Origin: a virus
IMG/VR virus record: IMGVR_UViG_3300018080_000437
Span: 1 to 31,107 of that record
DNA: 31,107 nucleotides
Strand: one strand, 5' to 3'
In this document: positions 21,713-28,578 of the stretch, piece after piece
How the letters are laid out: every line of letters starts with the position of its first letter
Numbering within the stretch: the first letter of the stretch is position 1
Made by a program: the position numbers and the translations under genes
The notes under the pieces: model-generated
Told to the model about the DNA's origin: nothing
Databases searched by the model: none
What the model saw: only the letters and a program-made list of their open reading frames with translations

Positions 21713-22802
21713 AGAGATGGGCGGGGACCAGGCCCCGGGGACCGGGGCAACGGAGGTGATAGACGACGTGGAGGTACGGACCAACCAGGTACCGGCAACC
21801 GCCGGAGATTTACCAGCGGACGCGATGTCACCGCAGCAGCGGCTCCTCATGGATAAGATCAGCCCGGTGGAGCTGGACAAGCGCGTGGCGGAGGCGGAGG
21901 CGTTTATCGGCTACATGAACAAAATCCGCAAGCTGGCAATCCGGGCCACGGCCCCGCAGGATTGGGTCATAATGGATGACCGGCCCTGGCTGCAGGAAAC
22001 CGGCGTAAAAAAAGTAAACCAGGTCCTGGGCATCCGCGTGTACGACGTAACCCTCACCGCGGAAAAGCATACCGATGACAACGGGCGCCTGGATTTGTAC
22101 TTCACGGCAACCGGAAAAGGGGAGCTGCTGGGCCGGCAGGCAATGAACGTCGGGATGAGCAGCACCCGCGATCCGTTCTTTGCCCGGCGGAAAAAGCGGG
22201 ACAGCCAGAACAAGGTAATATGGGACAACGAAAACAACCGGCCCGTAACCTACCTTTTAAATCTGGATGAGATCGATATACCCAGCGTCCGGAAAAAGGC
22301 CGTGACCAACCTGCAGGCCCGGCTGCAGCGGGACCTTTGCCCGATCAACCCTACGGCGGCGGAGCTTAAAGAGGCATTCGGAGATCGCGCCGATCAGATC
22401 GAGGGGTTCAAGTTCAATACCGGCGGCAAGGGCGGCGGCCAGAAAAAGCGGGACAGCAAGGATGACAGCGGGACCCGGGACCAGCTGAAAGCGAACGTCC
22501 GGGATCTGGCCGATCTGACCAACGCAACGATACCGGATATCCTGGTACCGATTACCCGGCAGTTTTCCAAGTTTGACAATTTCAAAGGCTGGGGCGATCC
22601 GGATCAGATACAGCCGTTCATGCTGGACCGCGTGGCCAAGGAGGTCGCGGCCCGGCTTAAAAAGCTGCAGGACGCCGGAGGACCCGGGGCCGGGCAGCCG
22701 GCCGGACAGCCTGCAGCGGAGGAGCCGGCAGCCGGACCGGACGCCGGACCGCCGGTCGATCACCCGGCCAGCATGGTGCAGCCGGAGGACCTGCCGGAAT
22801 AA
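21693..22802 (+). CDS. Candidate single-strand annealing (recombinase) protein
   Basis: This 369-residue protein is preceded by ACCGAAAGGGAGG. Its core (about 78-215) reads LAIRATAPQDWVIMDDRPWL, then QETGVKKVNQVLGIRVYDV, a beta-rich segment, GMSSTRDPFFA, and IPSVRKKAVTNLQARLQRDL. I recall this pattern in phage proteins encoded beside PD-(D/E)XK exonucleases and thought to act as Rad52/RecT-like annealases. The C-terminal 60 residues are Pro/Ala/Gly/Asp-rich and acidic, ending DLPE, like the acidic tails of many ssDNA-binding proteins. The gene is followed by the Cas4-like nuclease, supporting a recombination pair. Function is inferred from context and family memory; no catalytic motif exists in such proteins. 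Confidence 0.6.
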   Translation: MVNERTKEMGGDQAPGTGATEVIDDVEVRTNQVPATAGDLPADAMSPQQRLLMDKISPVELDKRVAEAEAFIGYMNKIRKLAIRATAPQDWVIMDDRPWLQETGVKKVNQVLGIRVYDVTLTAEKHTDDNGRLDLYFTATGKGELLGRQAMNVGMSSTRDPFFARRKKRDSQNKVIWDNENNRPVTYLLNLDEIDIPSVRKKAVTNLQARLQRDLCPINPTAAELKEAFGDRADQIEGFKFNTGGKGGGQKKRDSKDDSGTRDQLKANVRDLADLTNATIPDILVPITRQFSKFDNFKGWGDPDQIQPFMLDRVAKEVAARLKKLQDAGGPGAGQPAGQPAAEEPAAGPDAGPPVDHPASMVQPEDLPE

Positions 22803-22807
22803 TTTTA

Positions 22808-22836
22808 TTGACAATTCCGGCCGCGATCGTTAATAT
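22808..22836 (+). promoter_or_regulatory. Sigma70-type promoter P4
   Basis: TTGACA at 22808-22813, a 17-base spacer beginning ATTCCGG, and TAATAT at 22831-22836. Both boxes are close to consensus. It lies in the 78-base gap before the nuclease gene. Confidence 0.9.
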
Positions 22837-22880
22837 GTTTTTATCCCGAATCAATACCTTTTAACCGAAAGGGGACAACC

Positions 22881-24026
22881 ATGATAGAGATGGACACCAG
22901 CCAGGAGGGCCAGGGCGGCTCCCAGCCGCAACCACCGGCCGAACCGATCAAAAAAGAGGACATCAAGGTCACCAGGCAGCCGGCCGATCCGGACGCCAGC
23001 GAACGGCCTGCGATCCCGGACATAGAGGAGGCGCTCCGGGGCAAGCTGATAGCGGACGCCGAAAAGGACAAGGGCCGGCCGCAATACGTAAACCGGGCCA
23101 GCAGCATCGGGGACATTTGCGAACGGTCCCTGGTGTACGCCCGGACCCATTACGATCAGAAACCCGCCGCGGAGCTGGGCCTGCAACGGGCATTCCATGA
23201 GGGCCGCCTACACGAACGGGCATTTAAAAAGGACCTGCTGGACGCCGGCGTCGATTTCGTGGAGCCGGAGATGGGGTTCATGGATCAGCAGACCAAGACC
23301 AGCGGACATATGGACATGGCCATACCGGACGGCAGCACCCGGTGGCCCCTGGAGTTCAAGAGCTGCGCGTCGTCCACGTTTAACGCCCTGGCAAAATACG
23401 GCCGGTGGGATTTCATGAAAGCGATCCCGGAGCTGGTCAAGCGCGGAAAGTACTGGCTTTCAAAATACCCGGGCCAGGTCCAGATGTACGGATTTTTTAA
23501 AGCGGAGCAATGGGCAATCGTTATTTTTAAGAACAAGGACAACGGGGCCTATAAACAATTTAACGTCCGCCTGGACCTTTTATACGTGGACCAGCTGCTG
23601 GAAAAGAGCAAGCGCGTGAACGCGGTCGTGGACCAGGCCCTGGAGGACAAGGGCGCCGGCCAGGAGCTGGACGCCAAGTACTGCGACGCGCACTACCCAG
23701 AGCGGATCAAGGAGCGGTCCCTTTATTGCAAAGGCTGCTGGTTCAACCACCTGTGCCTGCCGGACATCGACTTTAATGCCCCGCTGAAAATCGAGCAGGA
23801 CCCGGAATTTGAGGAGAAACTGGCACGGTGGCATTCGCTGAAAAAGGCGGCGGCGGAATACGATAAATTGAACAAGGAGCTGACCGGGCAATGCCAGGGC
23901 CGGGAGAACGTAATGGTCGGGCGGTTCCACGTCACCGGCAAGAAAAATGTAAAAGGGACCTGGCTCAAAAAGATCGAAACGATCGATGAGGAGGAGGACC
24001 AGGCCCAGGAAGTTAAAACCAGTTAA
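22881..24026 (+). CDS. Cas4/RecB-like PD-(D/E)XK nuclease with Fe-S cluster residues
   Basis: This 381-residue protein carries the motifs of the RecB/Cas4 nuclease family. SSIGDICERSLVY (Cys80) is the N-terminal motif, GRLHERAF (His111) motif I, SGHMDMAI (Asp145) and LEFKSC (Glu158, Lys160) the PD-(D/E)XK centre, and YPGQVQMYGF (Gln199, Tyr203) the downstream motif. Cys283, Cys286 and Cys292 (CxxC-x5-C) pair with Cys80 as an AddB/Cas4-type 4Fe-4S site. It would digest DNA ends to make single strands, working with the annealing protein upstream. The N-terminal 65 residues are acidic and probably flexible. It has its own promoter P4 and ACCGAAAGGGG site. Confidence 0.85.
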   Translation: MIEMDTSQEGQGGSQPQPPAEPIKKEDIKVTRQPADPDASERPAIPDIEEALRGKLIADAEKDKGRPQYVNRASSIGDICERSLVYARTHYDQKPAAELGLQRAFHEGRLHERAFKKDLLDAGVDFVEPEMGFMDQQTKTSGHMDMAIPDGSTRWPLEFKSCASSTFNALAKYGRWDFMKAIPELVKRGKYWLSKYPGQVQMYGFFKAEQWAIVIFKNKDNGAYKQFNVRLDLLYVDQLLEKSKRVNAVVDQALEDKGAGQELDAKYCDAHYPERIKERSLYCKGCWFNHLCLPDIDFNAPLKIEQDPEFEEKLARWHSLKKAAAEYDKLNKELTGQCQGRENVMVGRFHVTGKKNVKGTWLKKIETIDEEEDQAQEVKTS

Positions 24027-24050
24027 CCAGGACCGAAAGGAGGAGATCGC

Positions 24051-24302
24051 ATGGCCAGGAACATCAACGTAAAGACCACCGCCGGGACAATAACGATCCC
24101 CGGGATGCCGGAGATCGGCCGCCGGCTCGAGGGGTTCCGGGCCGTGACCGGTAAAAATAAAAAGGAATTCGCGGAGTTCATCGGGACCACGGCCGCAAAT
24201 TACCAGCACCTTACAAACGGAAAAAGCTACCCCCGCTTTGAGGTTCTGGCTATTTTAAAATATCACGGATACGATATATCCGGAATATTAACCCCTAAAT
24301 AA
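24051..24302 (+). CDS. Small helix-turn-helix (XRE/Cro-like) regulator
   Basis: The 83-residue protein contains a helix-turn-helix pattern at about 36-70: NKKEFAEFIGTTAANYQHLT, then NGKSYPRFEVLAILKYH, close to Cro/CI-type XRE domains, where the second helix (AANYQHL) would contact DNA. The N-terminal 20 residues (TTAGTITIPGMPEI) form a probable strand pair. SD GGAGGAG (after ACCGAAAGG) precedes ATG. It may repress the early promoters; no cognate operators are proven. The neighbouring stop overlaps the SD of the next gene. Confidence 0.8.
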   Translation: MARNINVKTTAGTITIPGMPEIGRRLEGFRAVTGKNKKEFAEFIGTTAANYQHLTNGKSYPRFEVLAILKYHGYDISGILTPK

Positions 24303-24313
24303 TGGAGGAGCGC

Positions 24314-24733
24314 ATGGCGCTAAAGAAACCCACGATGGTCCCCTACCTTTTTGAATTGCGGGAGGACCAGGAGCTGCTGGCCAACCAGGTAAATATCCAG
24401 GTCAAGGCCCCGGGCGGCGGGACCACGGTCGACGTACCGGTGGCGGTCCGCAAGCTGGACCCCGGCAGCAAGGAGGCCAAGGGAGCCAAGAGCCAGGAGA
24501 TGGCCGCGGACATCAAGGCAGCCCAGGAGCGGATGCTGGAAATGGATGAGGAGATCAAGGCCAAGGATGAGGAGATCACCGGCCTGCGGGAGGCCCTGGA
24601 CACGGCCAACCAGGGCGCGGAGGAGGCCAGCAAAAAGATCGAGGCGGCAGAATCGGCCAAGGCGGATCTGCAGACCAAGGTCGAGCAGCTGGAAAAGGAC
24701 CTGGCCGCCGCCAAAAAGAAAAAGAAAAAGTAA
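24314..24733 (+). CDS. Coiled-coil protein, about 139 residues
   Basis: I choose ATG 24314, 5 bases after GGAGG; an in-frame ATG at 24302 would place that SD inside the gene. The N-terminal 50 residues have beta-like character (VPYLFELREDQELLANQVNI, GGGTTVDVPVAVRKLDP). The rest (about 58-139) is a long heptad-like charged helix (MAADIKAAQERMLEMDEEIK, LQTKVEQLEKDLAAAKKKKK) ending in a poly-lysine tail. It probably oligomerises. The function is unknown; poly-Lys ends can bind nucleic acid. Confidence 0.7.
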   Translation: MALKKPTMVPYLFELREDQELLANQVNIQVKAPGGGTTVDVPVAVRKLDPGSKEAKGAKSQEMAADIKAAQERMLEMDEEIKAKDEEITGLREALDTANQGAEEASKKIEAAESAKADLQTKVEQLEKDLAAAKKKKKK

Positions 24734-24763
24734 GCGGCATGACCTGCCGGACAGAAAATCGAG

Positions 24764-24793
24764 GGGCGGCCTGGTTCACAGATCGGGCCGCCC
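24764..24793 (+). other. GC-rich hairpin in the gap 24734-24814
   Basis: gggcggcc (24764-24771) pairs with ggccgccc (24786-24793), a perfect 8-bp stem around a 14-base loop, with no T-run after it. The rest of the 81-base gap shows nothing else apart from the SD AGGAGG for the next gene. Confidence 0.65.
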
Positions 24794-24814
24794 TGCCTTA
24801 TAACAGGAGGTACC

Positions 24815-25261
24815 ATGGATTTATTCTCCCCGGAATATGCGAACGCGGTCAGCGAGATCGCGATCAAAAAGAAAATCCTGGCGGACCATAACCGCAAGTA
24901 CGCGACCCTGCTGGAGCGGCAACGGGCCACGGCCAGACACCACCTATACAGCCAGACCTACCTAAACAAATACCGGATGCCCTGGGCCATTACCATGGAT
25001 GACGTCCGGATCATTTGCGAAATCGACAGCGTCCCCGGGAAAACCACGAACAACAAGTACGGCGCTTTTTTTGCCGGCAGCCCGGACTTTGCCTGGACCG
25101 GGGACATGCACGTCAGCACGGCCCCGGGAGGCCACGGCAACCTTATAAAAATATGGACCTTATCACCGGCCAAGTTCCTGGCAAAGTTCGGCCGGATACC
25201 AGGCGGCGCCGTATTCGCGCCCGGGGTCCTGGAGGCATTCAATAATCGGAGGGCATCATGA
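24815..25261 (+). CDS. Unknown early protein, 148 residues
   Basis: ATG follows AGGAGGTACC, an ideal SD. The product has a helical N-terminus (NAVSEIAIKKKILADHNRKY), a middle with TMDDVRIICEIDSVPGKTTN and PDFAWTGDMHVSTAPGGHGN, and a C-terminal SPAKFLAKFGRIPGG. The central part looks alpha/beta. I see no known active site; the DMHVS and GGHG His/Gly segments are not a recognised motif. Its stop overlaps the next start (ATGA). No family is recognised. Confidence 0.65.
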   Translation: MDLFSPEYANAVSEIAIKKKILADHNRKYATLLERQRATARHHLYSQTYLNKYRMPWAITMDDVRIICEIDSVPGKTTNNKYGAFFAGSPDFAWTGDMHVSTAPGGHGNLIKIWTLSPAKFLAKFGRIPGGAVFAPGVLEAFNNRRAS

Positions 25262-25479
25262 GCGGAGAATTTACGGACGTACAGCGGGGAGCGCTCCTGG
25301 CAATGAAAAAGTGGTGCCAGGATTATATCCAGCACGTGGACCGGTGGATAGAAACCGGAGATGAGGACGCGGTCCACGAACACCTGGATCGCCTGGACAA
25401 AATCGCGGAGGAGTACCCGCCGGCCGGTACCGGGACCCAGCCCGGCAGCGGGGCCAGCGTGAAACGCAAACAGCTATAA
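25258..25479 (+). CDS. Unknown early protein, 73 residues
   Basis: The start shares ATGA with the preceding stop, with CGGAGGG upstream. The first 50 residues are amphipathic helix (DVQRGALLAMKKWCQDYIQH, EDAVHEHLDRLDKIAEEYPP) and the last 20 are Gly/Ser-rich and basic. There is no membrane segment or metal motif. Translation is probably coupled to the upstream gene. The function is unknown. Confidence 0.6.
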   Translation: MSGEFTDVQRGALLAMKKWCQDYIQHVDRWIETGDEDAVHEHLDRLDKIAEEYPPAGTGTQPGSGASVKRKQL

Positions 25480-25491
25480 CCGGAGGCGGAA

Positions 25492-25821
25492 ATGAAAATC
25501 GTAGGATGGGTGGTTATTAATCCCAAGGGCCTGCCAATATTGACGTTTACGGGCAAGACCCGGCGGGACGCGATCGGCCGCTGTTCCCATTTTGACCCGG
25601 ACCGGGGATGGCGGTGTAAGCGGTTCACAATGAACATACGCGGAAACCGGACGGACCCGGGCGCGGAAAAAAAGGCCAGCGGATATATTGTCCTTTTTAC
25701 CAGCGGCCCGGATAAAAGGGAGGGCCAGCATGCAGGAGATCGTGGAGGCCATGGAAACCATAATCGAGGCCCTGGGCGCCGCGATAGGGACCGCGGAGCG
25801 CATGCAGAGCGGCCTACATGA
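25492..25821 (+). CDS. Unknown early protein with long 3' overlap, 109 residues
   Basis: ATG follows CCGGAGGCGG. The first 75 residues look like a real small alpha/beta domain (KIVGWVVINPKGLPILTF, RRDAIGRCSHFDPDRGWRCK, ASGYIVLFTSG). The last 30 residues, rich in Arg, Gly and His, are read from the out-of-frame start of the next gene and have the composition of a shadow reading. The 92-base overlap is the longest in the window. The gene may end normally there, or a frameshift may be present. The function is unknown. Confidence 0.55.
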   Translation: MKIVGWVVINPKGLPILTFTGKTRRDAIGRCSHFDPDRGWRCKRFTMNIRGNRTDPGAEKKASGYIVLFTSGPDKREGQHAGDRGGHGNHNRGPGRRDRDRGAHAERPT

Positions 25822-25954
25822 CGTTAACGCGATCCTGGCCGGCTACCGGTTCGCGGTGGGCCTAAATATTGGACAGGCGGCCGTGATAGGGGTCCTGGTG
25901 GCCATTCTGATAAGGATCACCATTAAAAACCGGAGGCAGAAAAATGGGAGATAA
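25730..25954 (+). CDS. Small membrane protein, 74 residues
   Basis: ATG at 25730 lies 5 bases after GGGAGGG; the frame is open further upstream without an SD. The N-terminal 45 residues form an amphipathic helix (QEIVEAMETIIEALGAAIGT), followed by a membrane-like helix at about 48-64 (IGQAAVIGVLVAILIRI) and a basic tail NRRQKNGR. The positive tail suggests the C-terminus stays in the cytoplasm. The role is unknown. It overlaps the upstream gene by 92 bases and the downstream gene by 11. Confidence 0.65.
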   Translation: MQEIVEAMETIIEALGAAIGTAERMQSGLHDVNAILAGYRFAVGLNIGQAAVIGVLVAILIRITIKNRRQKNGR

Positions 25955-26219
25955 ACAGACCAGGCGGATCGAGCTGGGGACCTTTGTGGAAACGCCCCGG
26001 GTTCCCGGGACAATAACGGAGCGCAACAACCAGGGACAGGTCATGGAGATCACCCCGGACCGGAAATATTGCAAGGTTCGAATTCGAGTTAAGGGATTGA
26101 AAAGACAGGACGTACCGTTCCCGGTCAGCCAGGTAAAGCGGGTCCCGTTCCCGGACCGGAGCACGAAAAGAAAGCCGCGGGAATGGGACTACGGCAAGGA
26201 AAAACCGACCGGAGAATAA
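25944..26219 (+). CDS. Small basic SH3-like protein beside the origin, 91 residues
   Basis: ATG follows CGGAGGCAGAAAA. The product is basic with short strand-like segments (RRIELGTFVETPRVPGTITE, QVMEITPDRKYCKVRIRV, KGLKRQDVPFPVSQVKRVPF), consistent with a small SH3-like barrel. Its stop TAA (26217-26219) directly abuts the first DnaA box. Binding near the origin is possible but only suggested by position. Confidence 0.65.
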   Translation: MGDKQTRRIELGTFVETPRVPGTITERNNQGQVMEITPDRKYCKVRIRVKGLKRQDVPFPVSQVKRVPFPDRSTKRKPREWDYGKEKPTGE

Positions 26220-26453
26220 TGTGGATAACCAGGCGGACAAGATGTGGACAATTAAAGTTTTACGTGAACCGGCCGTCAATTTGTGGAAAAGATCGCGGTT
26301 ATCCCAAAGTTATACACACAGATATCAACACCCTAACCCTTTTAAAATATTGACTTTCCAGAGAAAACGGCCAGTTATCCACAGCATTATTATTGTTGTT
26401 ATATTTATATTTAATAAAAACAATAATATAAAAGCCGGTGGAAATGTGGATAA
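26220..26453. other. Probable DnaA-dependent replication origin
   Basis: In this 254-base gene-free interval I see four perfect TTATNCACA DnaA boxes: TGTGGATAA at 26220 (minus strand box), TTATACACA at 26310, TTATCCACA at 26375 and TGTGGATAA at 26445. One-mismatch boxes lie at 26243 (TGTGGACAA) and 26282 (TGTGGAAAA), and a poorer one at 26299. Between the last two perfect boxes is a 45-base AT-rich stretch (26386-26434) with inverted arms TATTATTGTT (26388) and AACAATAATA (26419), suited to unwinding. A TTGACT at 26350 could be a weak promoter. The layout matches bacterial and phage origins; activity is inferred. Confidence 0.85.
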
Positions 26454-26473
26454 CCCAGGACCCGGGAGGGGAA

Positions 26474-27799
26474 ATGCCTAAAAAACAAGCGGATAAGAAA
26501 AAGGCCAAGGCCGGGAAAAAGGCGCCGGCAAAAACCGCGCTGCCGATCCGGTGGCATCATGAGGAGCGGCCGATCAAGGAGCTGCAGGGATACGACAGGA
26601 ACCCGCGAATCATTAAAAAGCGATCCCGGAAATTCCAGGACCTGGACAAGAGCATCGGGAAATTCGGCCTGGCGGAGCCGGTCACGATCCAGCCGAACGG
26701 TACCATAATAGGCGGACACGCCCGGGTCCAGGACTTCCAGAAACGCAAACAGAAAAAGATCGACTGCTGGGTACCGGAGCGGCCGCTGAACGCGGCGGAG
26801 CTAAAGGAATTAAATATCAGATTAAACAAAAACATAGCCGGGGAATGGGACCTGGATGAATTAAAAAAATTCGATTTAAACGACCTCATGGATTGGGGAT
26901 TTTTACCGGAGGACCTGGGCCTGGAAAAAGAGAAACCAGGCAAGACCGATGAGGACGCGGTGCCGCCGGTCCCGGGAAAAGCAAAATCTAAAAAGGGCCA
27001 GATATTCCAGCTGGGAGAGCACCGGCTCATGTGCGGGGACGCCACGAACATCGATGACGTGGAGGCGCTGATGGCCAAGGAGGCCGCGGACCTGGTATGG
27101 ACCGACCCGCCGTATAACGTAAATTACGAGAGCAAAAAGACCGGCAAGATTGCCAACGATAATATGACAGACAACGAATTTTATAGCTTTTTACACGATG
27201 CCCTCAATTGCCTGCTGCAGGTAACCCGGGCCGGCGGCGCGATCTACATATGCCACGCGGACAGCAACGGCCTAACATTCCGAAAGGCAATGATCGACGC
27301 CGGCTGGATGATGAAACAGGCCATTATATGGGTAAAGGACGTGGCGGTCCTGGGCCGGCAGGATTACAACTGGCAGCACGAACCGATCCTGTACGGATGG
27401 AAAGAGGGCGCCGCGCATTACTTCGCGGCCGATTTTACACAGAAAACCGTCAAGGAGGAGGAGGGGAAAAACCTGCAGGCCATGCCCAAGGACCAGCTGA
27501 TAAAAGAATACCAGGACCTGGTACGGCGGATCAAGACCACCGTGACCAAGCACAGCCGGCCCCGGGAATCAGATCTGCACCCTACCATGAAACCGGTAAA
27601 ATTGATAAAAGAATTTATCCGGAATAGCACCCGCAAGGGCGGGATCATCCTGGACACGTTCGGCGGCAGCGGCAGCACCATGATAGCCGCGGAGGAAACC
27701 TACCGCAAGGCCCGGGTCCTGGAGCTGGAGCCGCGGTATTGCGATGTGATCATCCGGCGCTGGGAGGAGTTCACAGGAGAAAAAGCGAAAAAGCTATGA
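26474..27799 (+). CDS. ParB-N domain fused to DNA adenine/cytosine-N4 methyltransferase
   Basis: I start at ATG 26474, 4 bases after GGAGG; the in-frame ATG at 26438 lies within the origin. The 441-residue product has a Lys-rich N-terminus, a ParB-N domain (about 20-130; PIKELQGYDRNPR, GGHARVQDFQKRK), then a beta-class methyltransferase. The catalytic DPPY is at about 211-214 (TDPPYNVNY), HPTMKPVKLI precedes the SAM-binding DTFGGSGSTMIAAE at about 394, and ELEPRYCDVIIRRWEE closes it. Motif order DPPY before FxGxG marks the beta class. It probably modifies N6-adenine or N4-cytosine in phage DNA. Target sequence cannot be read. The gene starts 20 bases past the last DnaA box. Confidence 0.9.
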   Translation: MPKKQADKKKAKAGKKAPAKTALPIRWHHEERPIKELQGYDRNPRIIKKRSRKFQDLDKSIGKFGLAEPVTIQPNGTIIGGHARVQDFQKRKQKKIDCWVPERPLNAAELKELNIRLNKNIAGEWDLDELKKFDLNDLMDWGFLPEDLGLEKEKPGKTDEDAVPPVPGKAKSKKGQIFQLGEHRLMCGDATNIDDVEALMAKEAADLVWTDPPYNVNYESKKTGKIANDNMTDNEFYSFLHDALNCLLQVTRAGGAIYICHADSNGLTFRKAMIDAGWMMKQAIIWVKDVAVLGRQDYNWQHEPILYGWKEGAAHYFAADFTQKTVKEEEGKNLQAMPKDQLIKEYQDLVRRIKTTVTKHSRPRESDLHPTMKPVKLIKEFIRNSTRKGGIILDTFGGSGSTMIAAEETYRKARVLELEPRYCDVIIRRWEEFTGEKAKKL

Positions 27800-28356
27800 A
27801 AAAACAGCAGCATAAGAAAAAACGGGCAGCCAAGAAAAAGGGCGCCGGCAAGACCAAGGCCCGGTCCCGGGACAAGGCCAAGGATAAGAAAAAGACCAGG
27901 ACCGCCGCGGACCGGAAAAACAAAAAGGAGCGGACCCCGGAGAACCCGAACGCCGCCGGACGGCCGGAGATAGAGGTCGACTGGACCGTGGTGGACAAGC
28001 TATGCGCGATACAATGCACCCTGGAGGAGATCGCCGGGTTTGCCGGGTGTTCAGAGGACACGATCGAGAGGGCCTGCGAACGGGTCCACGGCGTTAAATT
28101 TGCGGAGTACTATAATAATAAGAGCGCGGAGGGCAAAATTAGCCTGCGGCGCGAACAATTCCGGGTGGCCCAAAAAGGGAATACCAGGATGCTGACCTGG
28201 CTGGGCATCCAGGTCCTGGGCCAGAAACACCGGCACGATATCACCACCGGCAAGCGCCTGGATTACCGGGACGTAAAAAAGCGGCTGCAGGAGGTCAAGG
28301 ACCCGGCGGAGCGTTCGAAAATATTAATGGACTTCATAATGCAGGGCAACGAATAA
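27796..28356 (+). CDS. Terminase small subunit-like packaging protein
   Basis: ATG 27796 overlaps the methyltransferase TGA (ATGA). The 186-residue product has a 60-residue Lys/Arg-rich N-terminal tail, then a helix-turn-helix (LCAIQCTLEEIAGFAGCSED, then TIERACERVHG) and a packaging-type block SLRREQFRVAQKGNTRMLTW-LGIQVLGQK. The C-terminal part (RDVKKRLQEVKDPAERSKIL) is helical. This pattern is common in small terminase subunits that bind pac or cos DNA and form a ring. TerL begins only 2.1 kb later, separated by six small genes. The very basic tail is unusual and may bind DNA. Confidence 0.75.
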   Translation: MKKQQHKKKRAAKKKGAGKTKARSRDKAKDKKKTRTAADRKNKKERTPENPNAAGRPEIEVDWTVVDKLCAIQCTLEEIAGFAGCSEDTIERACERVHGVKFAEYYNNKSAEGKISLRREQFRVAQKGNTRMLTWLGIQVLGQKHRHDITTGKRLDYRDVKKRLQEVKDPAERSKILMDFIMQGNE

Positions 28357-28401
28357 CCAGGCCACCAGGGCCGTAACCTATTATTTTTATTGAACGGAAA
28401 A

Positions 28402-28578
28402 GTGGACTACCCGTACAAATACCGATGGGGCAACAACGCGAAACGCGCACAACTGAAAGGGCGGCGGTGCCGGATCGTGGCCCGGGGCCGAATGAACACG
28501 GTCCTGGTGGAATTTGAGAACGGGCAGACCGAAACCATCAGCCGCCGGGCATTAAAAAAGGAGGAGCCGTGCGGATAA
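28402..28578 (+). CDS. Small conserved phage protein (KYRWGNN family), about 58 residues
   Basis: The frame is open to TTG at 28390; I favour GTG 28402 (VDYPYKYRWGNN as first residues) because the preceding ACGGAAA is a weak SD and TTG has none. The basic product reads YRWGNNAKRAQLKGRRCRIV, then RMNTVLVEFENGQTETISRR, a small beta unit seen in many phages near terminase genes. It is likely nucleic-acid-binding by composition, but no activity is known to me. The end overlaps the next gene by 10 bases. Confidence 0.65.
   Translation: MDYPYKYRWGNNAKRAQLKGRRCRIVARGRMNTVLVEFENGQTETISRRALKKEEPCG

Larger units (their letters stand above)
17353..24045 (+). repeat. Recurrent ribosome-site leader ACCGAAAGG(G)AGG
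   Basis: The motif precedes early genes at 17353, 17599 (variant ACCGAAAAGAG), 17902, 18262, 19916, 21553, 21674, 22864 and 24032, always just upstream of a start codon. GAAAGGAGG is complementary to the 3' end of 16S rRNA, while the ACC prefix is not needed for that. Tail genes use different sites (for example CCGGAGG), so the motif is confined to this block. Confidence 0.8.

Noticed and set aside
26350-26378. TTGACT at 26350 as a promoter for the methyltransferase
   Set aside because: The best -10 at normal spacing is AGTTAT, only three of six consensus bases, and it overlaps a DnaA box. It remains possible but is too weak to list as a separate feature.
26221-26481. 86-codon ORF across the origin
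   Set aside because: The region is a cluster of DnaA boxes and an AT-rich core; the reading is low-complexity (Ile/Asn runs) with no SD.
27739-27795. Longer start for the small terminase gene at 27739
   Set aside because: It would overlap the methyltransferase by 61 bases without SD; ATG 27796 forms the usual ATGA junction.
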